Positions 61,869 to 64,000 of a stretch of 64,000 nucleotides of DNA are shown in pieces; position 1 is the stretch's first letter; each line of letters starts with the position of its first letter. Source of the stretch: Magnetococcus marinus MC-1 (GTDB taxonomy: Bacteria; Pseudomonadota; Magnetococcia; Magnetococcales; Magnetococcaceae). Position numbers and translations under genes: made by a program. The notes under the pieces are model-generated. The model was not told the origin of the DNA and searched no databases. It was given only the letters and a program-made list of their open reading frames with translations. The DNA lies in the NCBI RefSeq assembly GCF_000014865.1, contig NC_008576.1:1021501-1085500 (forward strand), written 5' to 3'.

Positions 61869-63101
61869 ATGATTACACTAACCGCCTGGGGCGGCTTTAT
61901 TTTGCTGGCGCTATTGCTGGCCCATGGCGTGGGGGCGTGGTTTGCCTATCTGAACCATCAGCGTTGGTCGATGCCGCTGCCCACCGCTTTGGCTGATTTT
62001 CGCGAGGCCAGTCAACAGCAGTTGGCTCAGCGGTATCATGCTGAGCGTTATCGTTTAGAGAGCCTTGTGGGGGGGCTAGAACTGGCGGCTTTGCTGCTGT
62101 TTTGGCTGTTGGGGGGCTTTGTCTGGTTAGAACGTTGGAGCAACAGTTTTGGATTGGGCCCACTGGGTACCGGTCTAATCTTCATTGGAACCCTGTTGGC
62201 GACCACCGCCCTGTTGGGGCTGCCGGGTACACTGTACAGCACCTTCTCGATTGAAAATCGTTATGGTTTTAACCGTACCACGCTGGCAACCTTTCTGAAG
62301 GATCGGTTAAAAGGCTTGCTGTTAACACTGTTGCTGGGTGGGCCATTGTTGGCGGCGCTGCTGCTGTTTTTTCAATGGGCCGGGGATTGGGGTTGGCTCT
62401 ATGCGTGGGGTATGCTCACGGTGGTCTCTCTGTTTATCCAGTATGTGGCGGCTAGCTGGATTATGCCTCTGTTTAATCGGTTTGACCCTTTGCCCGAGGG
62501 GGCTTTGAAAGAGCGTTTACAACGGTTGGCGCAACGGGCGGATTTTCCCCTAGAGGGTCTTTATCAAATGGATGGCTCGCGGCGTTCATCCAAGGGTAAC
62601 GCTTTTTTTAGTGGTTTTGGCAAACGGCGGCGCATCGCCCTGTTTGATACCCTTATTGAAAAACATAGCGAGGCCGAATTAGAGGCGGTATTGGCCCATG
62701 AGATCGGCCATTATAAGCTTAACCATGTGTTTAAGCGTACCGCCATGGGCATTGTGCATAGTGGTTTGTTGCTGTTTTTAATGGGGCTGGCTATGCAGCA
62801 GCCCGCACTGTTTCAGGCCTTTGGTTTAAACCAGCCAACGGTGCATGGGGGGTTGGTCTTTTTTACCCTGCTCTATAGTCCAGTAGAGATGGCGTTGGGG
62901 GTGGTATTTAACCGGATCTCCTGCCGTCACGAGTATGAAGCGGACCACTACGCCGCTCAATTGACCGATGGGGCGCAGTTGGGGCAGGCGCTTAAACGGC
63001 TGCATAATGATAATTTAACCCATCTGAACCCCCATCCCGGCTACGTTTTGTTGCACTATTCGCACCCACCCCTCATAGAACGATTGCGCGCACTCGGTTG
63101 A
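61869..63101 (+). CDS. M48A-family membrane metalloprotease (Ste24/CAAX protease type)
   Basis: A 410-residue integral membrane zinc protease. Several N-terminal helices surround the conserved YSTFSIENRYGFNRTTLATF segment of Ste24-type enzymes. The active-site HEIGH motif is in LAHEIGHYKLNHV, the third ligand is the Glu in SCRHEYEADHYAA, and the C-terminal HPPLIERLRAL is conserved. Family members trim or degrade membrane proteins; bacterial targets are mostly unknown. AGGGAG before ATG 61869 fixes the start. The gene is separated from the hydrogenase operon by two inverted repeats and seems independent of it. Confidence 0.9.
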   Translation: MITLTAWGGFILLALLLAHGVGAWFAYLNHQRWSMPLPTALADFREASQQQLAQRYHAERYRLESLVGGLELAALLLFWLLGGFVWLERWSNSFGLGPLGTGLIFIGTLLATTALLGLPGTLYSTFSIENRYGFNRTTLATFLKDRLKGLLLTLLLGGPLLAALLLFFQWAGDWGWLYAWGMLTVVSLFIQYVAASWIMPLFNRFDPLPEGALKERLQRLAQRADFPLEGLYQMDGSRRSSKGNAFFSGFGKRRRIALFDTLIEKHSEAELEAVLAHEIGHYKLNHVFKRTAMGIVHSGLLLFLMGLAMQQPALFQAFGLNQPTVHGGLVFFTLLYSPVEMALGVVFNRISCRHEYEADHYAAQLTDGAQLGQALKRLHNDNLTHLNPHPGYVLLHYSHPPLIERLRALG

Positions 63102-63167
63102 AACGTGCATAATGGCTGTCGCTGACAGATAAGGTGCCGCGCATATCTTGGAAACCATGGTGATTTT

Positions 63168-64000
63168 ATGAAGGTAAGTCAAAAGCAGGCCGGGGTTGCT
63201 CATAAAGCGAAAGAGCAAAGCTTACGCATGATCAAGACCCTGCTGGAAAATAGCCATGAGGGCATCCTCATTTTGGATGCTCGGGGCACCGTGCATCAAG
63301 CCAACCAAGCCTTTATGAACATGACAGGCATGAAAAAAGGCTCGCTGGTGGGGCGCCATATCCTGCGCTTAATGCCCGAGGAGTTCCGAGAGCGCCTGCT
63401 CGAAGAGATTCGTGAAGAGCTGTGGCAAAGCGGGTTTTGGCAGGGTAGCCTCTCCCAGTCGCTCGGGGATGACAAACAGTTGACCGTGGATTTAAAAGTC
63501 AGTGCGGTGCTGCCCCCAGATGGGAAGGTAAGCTACTATATCGCCCAGTTGCGGGGCAGTTCGGTGGTCTCTAGCCCACCCCCGCCAAAGGATAATCGTG
63601 ACGACCTTACCGGTCTACCTAGCCGTATTCTGTTTGAAGACCGCTTGCAGCAGGCCATCTCCCTGGCGGTGCGCCACAAAAATTGTGTGGGTGCCATGTT
63701 CTTGGGTTTGGACACCGAACGCATTAAGCTGATCCGTAACTCCCTTGGCCAAACCGCCACCGATGAGCTGATTCGTGAAGTGGCCGTACGTTTGGATGAT
63801 TGCTTGCGTACCACCGACTCCGTTGCGCGCATTGCTGAGGATAGCTTTGCCCTGCTGCTTACCGACCTGAATGGTCATAAAGATGCGGTGCGTAACTCGT
63901 CGGTGGTGGCGCGTAAGGTGTATGAGTCACTGGTGAAGCCGGTCATTCTCAACGGTCAGCCTGTGGAGGTCAATGCCGCCATGGGGATCACCCTGTTCCC
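63168..64000 (+). CDS. PAS-GGDEF signalling protein, 3'-truncated, degenerate GGDEF motif
   Basis: The frame runs off the window edge; about 277 residues are visible. A short N-terminal helix leads to a PAS domain (about residues 20-130: ENSHEGILILDARGTVHQAN, then AFMNMTGM, MPEEF). After a Pro-rich linker (SSPPPPKDNRDD) comes a GGDEF-type domain with DDLTGLPSRILFEDRLQQAI. The metal- and substrate-binding RxGGDEF site reads RIAEDSF, so diguanylate cyclase activity is unlikely. Such degenerate domains often precede an EAL phosphodiesterase domain, which would lie beyond the window. ATG 63168 is the first suitable start after the M48 gene. Confidence 0.85.
   Translation, partial: MKVSQKQAGVAHKAKEQSLRMIKTLLENSHEGILILDARGTVHQANQAFMNMTGMKKGSLVGRHILRLMPEEFRERLLEEIREELWQSGFWQGSLSQSLGDDKQLTVDLKVSAVLPPDGKVSYYIAQLRGSSVVSSPPPPKDNRDDLTGLPSRILFEDRLQQAISLAVRHKNCVGAMFLGLDTERIKLIRNSLGQTATDELIREVAVRLDDCLRTTDSVARIAEDSFALLLTDLNGHKDAVRNSSVVARKVYESLVKPVILNGQPVEVNAAMGITLF

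Overview
The window looks like chromosomal DNA from a deep-branching proteobacterium, most like Magnetococcus marinus or another Magnetococcales member. That is inference: the evidence is moderate GC content, gene order (lolB-ispE-tRNA-Gln-prs-rplY-pth-ychF; tRNA-Tyr/Gly/Thr-tuf-rpmG-tRNA-Trp-secE-nusG), two tuf genes, an ubiX-ubiU-ubiV-ubiK group and octaheme cytochrome plus group 3b-type hydrogenase genes. No rRNA is present to confirm it.

Layout. 1-14.8 kb holds housekeeping genes: a 5'-truncated TPR protein, a LolB-like lipoprotein, ispE, tRNA-Gln, prs, rplY, pth, ychF, thrB (reverse strand), a ubiquinone group (ubiX, ubiU, ubiV, ubiK), an aldehyde dehydrogenase, comM/yifB and an XRE-cupin regulator. 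14.9-47.6 kb is one long translation and transcription block. It runs tRNA-Tyr, -Gly, -Thr, tuf copy 1, rpmG, tRNA-Trp, secE, nusG, rplKAJL, rpoBC, rpsLG, fusA, tuf copy 2, then the S10, spc and alpha ribosomal clusters to rplQ. secY is followed directly by rpmJ; adk, map and infA are not there. S4, S14, L33 and L36 are all of the cysteine-rich, zinc-binding form.

47.6-51.8 kb is a mobile-element scar zone. Two related class C group II introns each begin just after the T-run of an intrinsic terminator, one behind rplQ and one behind tRNA-Asn. The first lacks its 3' half. The second has lost nearly all of its reverse transcriptase gene but keeps domains V and VI. Between them lie an intact IS66-family element (18-bp inverted repeats, perfect 8-bp target duplication), a SAM hydrolase gene and tRNA-Asn.

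52-64 kb is respiratory and accessory. It holds an eight-heme cytochrome c of the tetrathionate-reductase (OTR) family with a cytochrome b partner, a class II glutamine amidotransferase (reverse strand), a HypD-like protein with a changed N-terminal motif, and a tightly overlapping hydB-hydG-hydD-hydA [NiFe] hydrogenase operon with its own maturation protease. A membrane M48 protease and the start of a PAS-GGDEF protein with a degenerate GGDEF motif follow. Together, oxygen-independent ubiquinone synthesis, soluble NAD(P)-linked hydrogenase and a sulfur- or nitrogen-reducing octaheme cytochrome suggest life at an oxic-anoxic boundary; this last statement is inference.
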